NCBI GenBank assembly: GCA_043228905.1
Contig: JBHGNT010000037.1
Span: 124,001-188,000, forward strand
From: Azolla caroliniana
Taxonomy: Eukaryota > Polypodiophyta
Direction of reading: 5' to 3'
DNA length: 64,000 nucleotides
Each line of letters begins with the position of its first letter. The stretch's first letter is position 1. Positions 53,436 through 64,000 of the stretch are shown here, one piece after another. The notes under the pieces were generated by a model. The model was not told where the DNA came from, did no database searches, and worked only from the letters and a program-made list of their open reading frames with translations. A program made the translations under genes and the position numbers.

Positions 53436-56400
53436 CATACCTGGCTCGTGTGATATCGGATTTTTGTGTTCAAACATGCGAATCGAAGCTAACAAAGCTA
53501 GCTATGATATAGAATTAAAAAATCGAGATTTTGAAACTCAGTTCGAGAGACATGAAAAAATTAACATATTTGAGGAGGGAGTTGAGAAGAGCGAGTGAGT
53601 AAATTAAAATGGTCATACCTGGCTCGTGTGATATCGGATTTCTGTGTTCAAACATGCGAATCGAAGCTAACAAGGCTAGCTATGACATAGAATTAAAAAA
53701 TCGAGATTTTGAAACTCAGCTCGAGAGACATGAGGAAATTAGCATATTTGAGGAGGGAGTTGAGAAGAGCGAGTGAGTAAATTAAAATGGTCATACCTGG
53801 CTCGTGTGATATCGGATTTCTGTGTTCAAACATGCGAATCGAAGCTAACAAGGCTAGCTATGACATAGAATTAAAAAATCGAGATTTTGAAACTCACGTT
53901 GAGAGACATGAGGAAATTAGCATGTTGGAGGTAGTGGAGAAGAGTGTGTCAGTAAACTTAAATGTTCATACCTGGCACGTGTGATATCGGATTTCTGTGT
54001 TCAAACATGCGAATCGAAGCTAACAACGCTAGCTATGATATTGAATTGGAAATTCATAATTTTAAAAGTGAGGCCAAGAGACATGACGAAATTAGCAAAT
54101 TTGAGGAGGTAGTGGAGAAGAGTGCGTCAGTAAATTAAAATGGTCATACGTGGCTCGTGTGATATCGGATTTCGGTGTTCAAACATGCGAATCGAAGCTA
54201 ACAAGGCTAGCTATGACATAGAATTAAAAAATCGAGATTTTGAAACTCAGGTCAAGAGACATGAGGATATTCGCATATTTGAGGAGGGAGTGGAGAAGAG
54301 CCAGTGAGTAAATTAAAATAATCATACCTGGCTCGTGTGATATCGGATTTTTGTGTTCAAACATGCGAACCGAAGCTAACAAAGCTAGCTATGATATAGA
54401 ATTAAAAAATCGAGATTTTGAAACTCAGGTCGAGAGACATGACGAAATTAACATATTTAAGGAAGGAGTTGAGAAGAGCCAGTGAGTAAATTAAAATGGT
54501 CATACCTGGCTCGTGTGATATCGGATTTCTGTGTTCAAACATGCGAATCGAAGCTAACAAGGCTAGCTATGACATAGAATTAAAAAATCGAGATTTTGAA
54601 ACTCAGTTCGAGAGACATGAGGAAATTAGCATATTTGAGGAGGGAGTAGAGAAGAGCCAGTGAGTAAATTAAAATGGTCATACCTGGCTCGTGTGATATC
54701 GGATTTTTGTGTTCAAACATGCGAATCGAAGCTAACTACGCTAGCTTTGCTATAGAATTAAAAAATCAAGATTTTGAAACTCACGTTGAGAGACATGAGG
54801 AAATTAGCATGTTGGAGGTAGTGGAGAAGAGTGTGTCAGTAAACTTAAATGTTCATACCTGGCACGTGTGATATCGGATTTCTGTGTTCAAACATGCGAA
54901 TCGAAGCTAACAACGCTAGCTATGATATAGAATTAAAAAATCAAGATTTTGAAACTCAAGTCGAGAGACATGACGAAATTAACATATTTGAGGAGGGAGT
55001 GGAGAAGAGTGCGTCAGGAAATTAAAATGTTCATACCTGGCTCGTGTGATATCAGATTTTTGTGTTCAAACATGCGAATCAAAGTTAACCATGCTAGCTA
55101 TGATATTGAATTGACAAATTATAATTTTAAAACTGAGGCCGAGAGACATGAGGAAAGTAACAAATTTGAGGAGGTATTGGAGAAGAGTACGTCAGTAAAT
55201 TAAAATGTTCATACGTGGCACGTGTGATATCGGATATTTGTGTTCAAACATGCGAATCGAAGATAACAACGCTAGGTATGATATAGAATTAAAAAATCGA
55301 GATTTTGAAACTCAGGTCGAGAGACATGACGAAATTAACATATTTAAGGAAGGAGTTGAGAAGAGCCAGTGAGTAAATTAAAATGGTCATACCTGGCTCG
55401 TGTGATATCGGATTTCTGTGTTCAAACATGCGAATCGAAGCTAACAAGGCTAGCTATGACATAGAATTAAAAAATCGAGATTTTGAAACTCAGTTCGAGA
55501 GACATGAGGAAATTAGCATATTTGAGGAGGGAGTAGAGAAGAGCCAGTGAGTAAATTAAAATGGTCATACCTGGCTCGTGTGATATCGGATTTTTGTGTT
55601 CAAACATGCGAATCGAAGCTAACTACGCTAGCTTTGCTATACAATTAAAAAATCAAGATTTTGAAACTTACGTTGAGAGACATGAGGAAATTAGCATGTT
55701 GGAGGTAGTGGAGAAGAGTGTGTCAGTAAACTTAAATGTTCATACCTGGCACGTGTGATATCGGATTTCTGTGTTCAAACATGCGAATCGAAGTTAACAA
55801 CGCTAGCTATGATATTGAATTGAAAATTCATAATTTTAAAACTAAGGGCGAGAGACATGACGAAATTAGCAAATTTGAGGAGGTAGTGGAGAAGAGTGCG
55901 TCAGTAAATTAAAATGGTCATACGTGGCTCGTGTGATATCGGATTTCGGTGTTCAAACATGTGAATCGAAGCTAACAAGGCTAGCTATGACATAGAATTA
56001 AAAAATCGAGATTTTGAAACTCAGTTCGAGAGACATGAAAAAATTAACATATTTGAGGAGGGAGTTGAGAAGAGCCAGTGAGTAAATTAAAATGGTCATA
56101 CCTGGCTTGTGTGATATCGGATTTCTGTGTTCAAACATGCGAATCGAAGTTAACAACGCTAGCTATGATATTGAATTGAAAATTGAAAATTTTAAAACTG
56201 AGCCCGAGAGACATGACGAAATTAGCAAATTTGAGGAGGTAGTGGAGAAGAGTGCGTCAGTAAATTAAAATGGTCATACGTGGCTCGTGTGATATCGGAT
56301 TTCTGTGTTCAAACATGCGAATCGAAGCTAACAAGGCTAGCTATGACATAGAATTAACAAATCGAGATTTTGAAACTCAGTTCGAGAGACATGAGGAAAT

Positions 56401-59400
56401 TAGCATATTTGAGGAGGGAGTAGAGAAGAGCCAGTGAGTAAATTAAAATGGTCATACCTGGTTCGTGTGATATCGGATTTTTGTGTTCAAACATGCGAAT
56501 CGAAGCTAACTACGCCAGCTTTGATATAGAATTAAAAAATCAAGATTTTGAAACTCACGTCGAGAGACATGAGGAAATTAGCATGTTGGAGGAGGGAGTT
56601 GAGAAGAGCGAGTGAGTAAATTAAAATGGTCACACCTGGCTCGTGTAATATCGGATTTCTGTGTTCAAACATGCGAATCGAAGCTAACAAGGCTAGCTAT
56701 GATATAGAATTAAAAAATCGAGATTTTGAAACTCAGTTCGAGAGACATGAAAAAATTAACATATTTGAGGAGGGAGTTGAGAAGAGCCAGTGAGTAAATT
56801 AAAATGGTCATACCTGGCTTGTGTGATATCGGATTTCTGTGTTCAAACATGCGAATCGAAGTTAACAACGCTAGCTATGATATTGAATTGAAAATTGATA
56901 ATTTTAAAACTGAGGGCGAGAGACATGACGAAATTAGCAAATTTGAGGAGGTAGTGGAGAAGAGTGCGTCAGTAAATTAAAATGGTCATACGTGGCTCGT
57001 GTGATATCGGATTTCGGTGTTCAAACATGTGAATCGAAGCTAACAAGGCTAGCTATGACATAGAATTAAAAAATCGAGATTTTGAAACTCAGTTCGAGAG
57101 ACATGAAAAAATTAACATATTTGAGGAGGGAGTTGAGAAGAGCCAGTGAGTAAATTAAAATGGTCATACCTGGCTTGTGTGATATCGGATTTCTGTGTTC
57201 AAACATGCGAATCGAAGTTAACAACGCTAGCTATGATATTGAATTGAAAATTGAAAATTTTAAAACTGAGCCCGAGAGACATGACGAAATTAGCAAATTT
57301 GAGGAGGTAGTGGAGAAGAGTGCGTCAGTAAATTAAAATGGTCATACGTGGCTCGTGTGATATCGGATTTCTGTGTTCAAACATGCGAATCGAAGCTAAC
57401 AAGGCTAGCTATGACATAGAATTAAAAAATCGAGATTTTGAAACTCAGGTCCAGAGACATGAGGAAATTCGCATATTTCAGGAGGGAGTGGAGAAGAGCC
57501 AGTGAGTAAATTAAAATAGTCATACCTGGCTCGTGTGATATCGGATATTTGTGTTCAAACATGCGAATCGAAGCTAAAAAAGCTAGCTATGATATAGAAT
57601 TAAAAAATCGAGATTTTGAAACTCAGGTCGAGAGACATGACGAAATTAGCATATTTGAGGAGGGCGTTGAGAAGAGCGTGTGAGTAAATTAAAATGGTCA
57701 TACCTGGCTCGTGTGATATCGGATTTCTGTGTTCAAACATGCGAATCGAAGCTAACAAGGCTAGCTATGATATAGAATTAAAAAATCGAGATTTTGAAAC
57801 TCAGTTCGAGAGACATGAAAAAATTAACATATTTGAGGAGGGAGTTGAGAAGAGCCAGTGAGTAAATTAAAATGGTCATACCTGGCTCGTGTGATATCGG
57901 ATTTCTGTGTTCAAACATGCGAATCGAAGTTAACAACGCTAGCTATGATATTGAATTGAAAATTCATAATTTTAAAACTGAGGCCGAGAGACATGACGAA
58001 ATTAGCAAATTTGAGGAGGTAGTGGAGAAGAGTGCGTCAGTAAATTAAAATGGTCATACGTGGCTCGTGTGATATCGGATTTCGGTGTTCAAACATGCGA
58101 ATCGAAGCTAACAAGGCTAGCTATTACATAGAATTAAAAAATCGAGATTTTGAAACTCAGGTCAAGAGACATGAGGAAATTCGCATATTTGAGGAGGGAG
58201 TGGAGAAGAGCCAGTGAGTAAATTAAAATAATCATACCTGGCTCGTGTGATATCGGATTTTTGTGTTCAAACATGCGAACCGAAGCTAACAAAGCTAGCT
58301 ATGATATAGAATTAAAAAATCGAGATTTTGAAACTCAGGTCGAGAGACCTGACGAAATTAACATATTTAAGGAAGGAGTTGAGAAGAGCCAGTGAGTAAA
58401 TTAAAATGGTCATACCTGGCTCGTGTGATATCGGATTTCTGTGTTCAAACATGCGAATCGAGGTTAACAACGCTAGCTATGATATTGAATTGAAAAATTA
58501 GAATTTTAAAACTGAGCCCGAGAGACATGAGGAAATTAGCAAATTTGAGGAGGTAGTGGAGAAGAGTGTGTGAGTAAATTAAAATGTTCATACCTGGCAC
58601 GTGTGATATCGGATTTCTGTGTTCAAACATGCGAATCGAAGCTAACAACGCTAGCTATGATATAGAATTAAAAAATCAAGATTTTGAAACTGACGTCGAA
58701 AGACATGAGGAAATTAGCATGTTGGAGGAGGGAGTCGAGAAGAGTGCGTCAGTAAATTAAAATGTTCATACCTCGCTCGTGTGATATCAGATTTTTGTGT
58801 TCAAACATGCGAATCAAAGTTAACCATGCTAGCTATGATATTGAATTGACAAATTATAATTTTAAAACTGAGGCCGAGAGACATGAGGAAAGTAACAAAT
58901 TTGAGGAGGTAGTGGAGAAGAGTACGTCAGTAAATTAAAATGTTCATACCTGGCACGTGTGATATCGGATATTTGTGTTCAAACATGCGAATCGAAGATA
59001 ACAACGCTAGCTATGATATAGAATTAAAAAATCGAGATTTTGAAACTTAGGTCGAGAGACATGACGAAATTAACATATTTAAGGAGGGAGTTGAGAAGAG
59101 CCAGTGAGTAAATTAAAATGGTCATACCTGGCTCGTGTGATATCGGATTTCTGTGTTCAAACATGCGAATCGAAGCTAACAAGGCTAGCTATGATATAGA
59201 ATTAAAAATCGAGATTTTGAAACGAAAGTCGAGAGACATGAGGAAATTAGCATATTTGAGGAGGGAGTTGAGAAGTGCCAGTGTGTAAATTAAAATGGTC
59301 ATAGCTGGCTCGTGTGATATCGGATTTATGTGTTCAAACATGCGACTCGAAGATAACAACGCTAGCTATGATATAGAATTAGAAGATCGAGATTTTGAAA

Positions 59401-59439
59401 CTCAGGTCGAGAGACATGACAAAATTAACATATTTAAGG

Positions 59440-59465
59440 AGGGAGTTAAGAATCGGAGCTAACAA
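59440..59465 (+). repeat. 72 bp deletion junction (copy B)
   Basis: This is the copy B counterpart of the fused monomer at 50505, exactly 8946 bp away. Confidence 0.85.
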
Positions 59466-62099
59466 CGCTAGCTTTGATATAGAATTTAAAAATCAAGATT
59501 TTGAAACTCACGTCGAAAGACATGCCCAAATTAGCATATTTCAGGAGGGAGTTAAGAAGAGCCAGTGAGTAAATTAAAATGGTCATACGTGGCTCGTGTG
59601 ATATCGGATTTCTGTGTTCAAACATGCGAATCGAAGCTAACAAGGCTAGCTATGACATAGAATTAAAAAATAGAGATTTTGAAACTCAGTTCGAGAGACA
59701 TGAGGAAATTAGCATATTTGAGGAGGGAGTAGAGAAGAGCCAGTGAGTAAATTAAAATGGTCATACCTGGCTCGTGTGATATCGGATTTTTGTGTTCAAA
59801 CATGCGAATCGAAGCTAACTACGCTAGCTATGATATAGAATTAAAAAATCAAGATTTTGAAACTCACGTCGAGAGACATGAGGAAATTAGCATGTTGGAG
59901 GAGGGAGTTGAGAAGAGCGAGTGAGTAAATTAAAATGGTCACACCTGGCTCGTGTGATATCGGATTTCTGTGTTCAAACATGCGAATCGAAGCTAACAAG
60001 GCTAGCTATGATATAGAATTAAAAAATCGAAATTTTGAAACTCCGTTCGAGAGACATGAAAAAATTAACATATTTGAGGAGGGAGTTGAGAAGAGCCAGT
60101 GAGTAAATTAAAATAGTCATACCTGGCTCGTGTGATATCGGATTTCTGTGTTCAAACATGCGAATCGAAGCTAACTACGCTAGCTTTGGTATAGAATTAA
60201 AAAATCAAGATTTTGAAACTCACGTTGAGAGACATGAGGAAATTAGCATGTTGGAGGTAGTGGAGAAGAGTGTGTCAGTAAACTTAAATGTTCATACCTG
60301 GCACGTGTGATATCGGATTTCTGTGTTCAAACATGCGAATCGAAGCTAACAACGCTAGCTATGATATAGAATTAAAAAATCAAGATTTTGAAACTCAAGT
60401 CGAGAGACATGACGAAATTAACATATTTGAGGAGGGAGTGGAGAAGAGTGCGTCAGGAAATTAAAATGTTCATACCTGGCTCGTGTGATATCAGATTTTT
60501 GTGTTCAAACATGCGAATCAAAGTTAACCATGCTAGCTATGATATTGAATTGACAAATTATAATTTTAAAACTGAGGCCGAGAGACATGAGGAAAGTAAC
60601 AAATTTGAGGAGGTAGTGGAGAAGAGTACGTCAGTAAATTAAAATGTTCATACCTGGCACGTGTGATATCGGATATTTGTGTTCAAACATGCGAATCGAA
60701 GATAACAACACTAGCTATGATATAGAATTAAAAAATCAAGATTTTGAAACTCAGGTCGAGAGACATGACGAAATTAACACATTTGAGGAGGGAGTGGAGA
60801 AGAGTGCGTCAGGAAATTAAAATGTTCATACCTGGCTCGTGTGATATCAGATTTTTTTGTTCAAACATGCGAATCAAAGTTAACCATGCTAGCTATGATA
60901 TTGAATTGACAAATTATAATTTTAAAACTGAGGCCGAGAGACATGAGGAAAGTAACAAATTTGAGGAGGTAGTGGAGAAGAGTACGTCAGTAAATTAAAA
61001 TGTTCATACCTGGCACGTGTGATATCGGATATTTGTGTTCAAACATGCGAATCGAAGATAACAACGCTAGGTATGATATAGAATTAAAAAATCGAGATTT
61101 TGAAACTTAGGTCGAGAGACATGACGAAATTAACATATTTAAGGAGGGAGTTGAGAAGAGCCAGTGAGTAAATTAAAATGTTCATACCTGGCTCGTGTGA
61201 TATCGGATTTTTGTGTTCAAACATGCGAATCGAAGCTAACTACGCTAGCTTTGCTATAGAATTAAAAAATCAAGATTTTGAAACTCACGTTGAGAGACAT
61301 GAGGAAATTAGCATATTTGAGGAGGGAGTTGAGAAGTGCCAATGTGTAAATTAAAATGGTCATAGCTGGCTCGTGTGATATCGGATTTATGTGTTCAAAC
61401 ATGCGACTCGAAGATAACAACGCTAGCTATGACATAGAATTAAGAGATCGAGATTTTGAAACTCAGGTCGAGAGACATGAGGAAATTAGCATATTTGAGG
61501 AGGGAGTTGAGAAGTGCCAGTGTGTAAATTAAAATGGTCATAGCTGGCTCGTGTGATATCGGATTTATGTGTTCAAACATGCGACTCGAAGATAACAACG
61601 CTAGCTATGACACAGAATTAAAAAATCAAGATTTTGAAACTCAGGTCGAGAGACATGACGAAATTAACATATTTAAGGAAGGAGTTGAGAAGAGCCAGTG
61701 AGTAAATTAAAATGGTCATACCTGGCTCGTGTGATATCAGATTTCTGTGTTCAAACATGCGAATCGAGGTTAACAACGCTAGCTATGATATTGAATTGAA
61801 AAATTAGAATTTTAAAACTGAGGCCGAGACACATGAGGAAATTAGCAAATTTGAGGAGGTAGTGGAGAAGAGTGTGTCAGTAAATTAAAATGTTCATACC
61901 TGGCACGTGTGATATCGGATTTCTGTGTTCAAACATGCGAATCGAAGCTAACAACGCTAGCTATGATATAGAATTAAAAAATCAAGATTTTGAAACTCAG
62001 GTCGAGAGACATGACGAAATTAACACATTTGAGGAGGGAGTGGAGAAGAGTCCGTTAGGAAATTAAAATGTTCATACCTGGCTCGTGTGATATCAGATT

Positions 62100-62375
62100 T
62101 TTGTGTTCAAACATGCTAGCTATGATATTGAATTGACAAATTATAATTTTAAAACTGAGGACGAGAGACATGAGGAAAGTAACAAATTTGAGGAGGTAGT
62201 GGAGAAGAGTACGTCAGTAAATTAAAATGTTCATACCTGGCACGTGTGATATCGGATATTTGTGTTCAAACATGCGAATCGAAGATAACAACGCTAGGTA
62301 TGATATAAAATTAAAAAATCGAGATTTTGAAACTTAGGTCGAGAGACATGACGAAATTAACAGTGAGTAAATTAA
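62100..62375 (+). repeat. 19 bp and 28 bp deletion junctions (copy B)
   Basis: These are the copy B counterparts of the deletions at about 53166 and 53416. CATGC meets TAGCTATG at about 62116, and AATTAACA meets GTGAGTAAATT at about 62362. Both the positions and the sequence between them match copy A at 8946 bp. Confidence 0.85.
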
Positions 62376-64000
62376 AATAATCATACCTGGCTCGTGTGAT
62401 ATCGGATTTTTGTGTTCAAACATGCGAATCGAAGCTAACAAAGCTAGCTATGATATAGAATTAAAAAATCGAGATTTTGAAACTCAGTTCGAGAGACATG
62501 AAAAAATTAACATATTTGAGGAGGGAGTTGAGAAGAGCGAGTGAGTAAATTAAAATGGTCATACCTGGCTCGTGTGATATCGGATTTCTGTGTTCAAACA
62601 TGCGAATCGAAGCTAACAAGGCTAGCTATGACATAGAATTAAAAAATCGAGATTTTGAAACTCAGCTCGAGAGACATGAGGAAATTAGCATATTTGAGGA
62701 GGGAGTTGAGAAGAGCGAGTGAGTAAATTAAAATGGTCATACCTGGCTCGTGTGATATCGGATTTCTGTGTTCAAACATGCGAATCGAAGCTAACAAGGC
62801 TAGCTATGACATAGAATTAAAAAATCGAGATTTTGAAACTCACGTTGAGAGACATGAGGAAATTAGCATGTTGGAGGTAGTGGAGAAGAGTGTGTCAGTA
62901 AACTTAAATGTTCATACCTGGCACGTGTGATATCGGATTTCTGTGTTCAAACATGCGAATCGAAGCTAACAACGCTAGCTATGATATTGAATTGGAAATT
63001 CATAATTTTAAAAGTGAGGCCAAGAGACATGACGAAATTAGCAAATTTGAGGAGGTAGTGGAGAAGAGTGCGTCAGTAAATTAAAATGGTCATACGTGGC
63101 TCGTGTGATATCGGATTTCGGTGTTCAAACATGCGAATCGAAGCTAACAAGGCTAGCTATGACATAGAATTAAAAAATCGAGATTTTGAAACTCAGGTCA
63201 AGAGACATGAGGATATTCGCATATTTGAGGAGGGAGTGGAGAAGAGCCAGTGAGTAAATTAAAATAATCATACCTGGCTCGTGTGATATCGGATTTTTGT
63301 GTTCAAACATGCGAACCGAAGCTAACAAAGCTAGCTATGATATAGAATTAAAAAATCGAGATTTTGAAACTCAGGTCGAGAGACATGACGAAATTAACAT
63401 ATTTAAGGAAGGAGTTGAGAAGAGCCAGTGAGTAAATTAAAATGGTCATACCTGGCTCGTGTGATATCGGATTTCTGTGTTCAAACATGCGAATCGAAGC
63501 TAACAAGGCTAGCTATGACATAGAATTAAAAAATCGAGATTTTGAAACTCAGTTCGAGAGACATGAGGAAATTAGCATATTTGAGGAGGGAGTAGAGAAG
63601 AGCCAGTGAGTAAATTAAAATGGTCATACCTGGCTCGTGTGATATCGGATTTTTGTGTTCAAACATGCGAATCGAAGCTAACTACGCTAGCTTTGCTATA
63701 GAATTAAAAAATCAAGATTTTGAAACTCACGTTGAGAGACATGAGGAAATTAGCATGTTGGAGGTAGTGGAGAAGAGTGTGTCAGTAAACTTAAATGTTC
63801 ATACCTGGCACGTGTGATATCGGATTTCTGTGTTCAAACATGCGAATCGAAGCTAACAACGCTAGCTATGATATAGAATTAAAAAATCAAGATTTTGAAA
63901 CTCAAGTCGAGAGACATGACGAAATTAACATATTTGAGGAGGGAGTGGAGAAGAGTGCGTCAGGAAATTAAAATGTTCATACCTGGCTCGTGTGATATCA

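Larger units (their letters stand above)
11596..64000 (+). repeat. Right arm of 178 bp satellite array, mixed monomer families
   Basis: The same satellite resumes at monomer position 103 and runs head to tail to the window end without any other insertion. Three classes interleave. Type I has ATATAGAATTAAAAAATC and GAGGGAGTTGAG. Type II has TATTGAATTG, TTTTAAAACTGAG and GTAGTGGAGAAGAGTGCGTCAG, with a sub-variant carrying CATGCTAGC and GACAAATTATAATTTT. The third is a 175 bp hybrid. The spacing of recurrent hybrid monomers (531, 709, 887, 1065, 1955 and 3023 bp) gives about 177.5 bp per monomer. No gene, RNA gene or second mobile element was recognised. Open frames of 60-92 codons are repeat by-products. 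Confidence 0.97.
44739..64000 (+). repeat. 8946 bp higher-order repeat, 2.15 tandem copies
   Basis: The whole segment is periodic at 8946 bp: copy A about 44739-53684, copy B 53685-62630, copy C 62631 to the window end. Landmarks repeat exactly: hybrid monomers 44841/53787/62733 and 45728/54674/63620; rare CTATTACATAG 49175/58121; GAGACCTGACG 49398/58344; and three internal deletion junctions. The unit corresponds to about 51 monomers minus roughly 119 bp of internal deletions. B and C share changes absent from A (GAATTGGAAATTC, GAGGATATTCGC), so amplification was stepwise. The unit continues beyond the window. Confidence 0.88.

Noticed and set aside
1-64000. Dozens of recurrent open frames of 60-92 codons on both strands in the satellite
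   Set aside because: They recur at the monomer phase, the 178 bp unit is not a multiple of three, most monomers carry stops in the same frames, and single variants create or destroy them. They are shadows of the repeat.
1-64000. Regular repeats suggesting a CRISPR array
   Set aside because: Units are contiguous 178 bp monomers with no unique spacers and no cas-like genes, in a clearly eukaryotic context.
1-64000. CENP-B box in the monomer
   Set aside because: The closest match, ATTCGCATGTTTGAACA on the minus strand, keeps TTCG but lacks the other required bases.
1-64000. A hammerhead inside the satellite monomer, as known for some animal satellites
   Set aside because: The consensus on either strand lacks a CTGATGA core paired with a downstream GAAA; the only hammerhead is in the retroelement.

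Overview
The window is almost entirely one tandemly repeated satellite DNA, interrupted once by a truncated retroelement. It looks like a eukaryotic, probably animal, centromeric or pericentromeric heterochromatin block. The reasons are a monomer of about 178 bp in strict head-to-tail order on both sides of the insertion, higher-order repeats with periods up to about 9 kb, no host gene, and a Penelope-like element (PLE) carrying a hammerhead ribozyme. The species cannot be named from this sequence.

Layout. 1-9521: left satellite arm, mostly one monomer family (type I), with a 17-monomer (3026 bp) and smaller segmental duplications. 9522-11595: a 5'-truncated PLE in the same orientation. It has an uninterrupted reverse-transcriptase frame (to 11069), a C-rich then pyrimidine-rich 3' region, a (TC)25 run, a TATATAAA box and a complete type I hammerhead ribozyme (11309-11360). 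11596-64000: right satellite arm, a mosaic of type I monomers, a diverged type II family, and a 175 bp hybrid monomer joining the two.

The right arm is built from nested amplifications. The clearest periods are 1065 bp (6 monomers), 1596 bp (9), 4438 bp (25), 5503 bp (31, with a later 4794 bp copy lacking 4 monomers), 6393 bp (36, with a 4797 bp counterpart lacking 9 monomers) and 8946 bp (about 51 monomers with internal deletions; 2.15 copies fill 44739-64000). Private variants and deletion junctions shared at these exact offsets show copying by unequal exchange or amplification.

The only protein evidence is the PLE reverse transcriptase. It ends just past the thumb-like C-terminal region, so there is no C-terminal GIY-YIG endonuclease. 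Either the element belongs to an endonuclease-lacking group, or it had an N-terminal endonuclease lost with the 5' end. Short open frames across the satellite (60-92 codons, both strands) are by-products of the repeat and are not annotated as genes. All higher-order boundaries were read by eye and are approximate to tens of bases.
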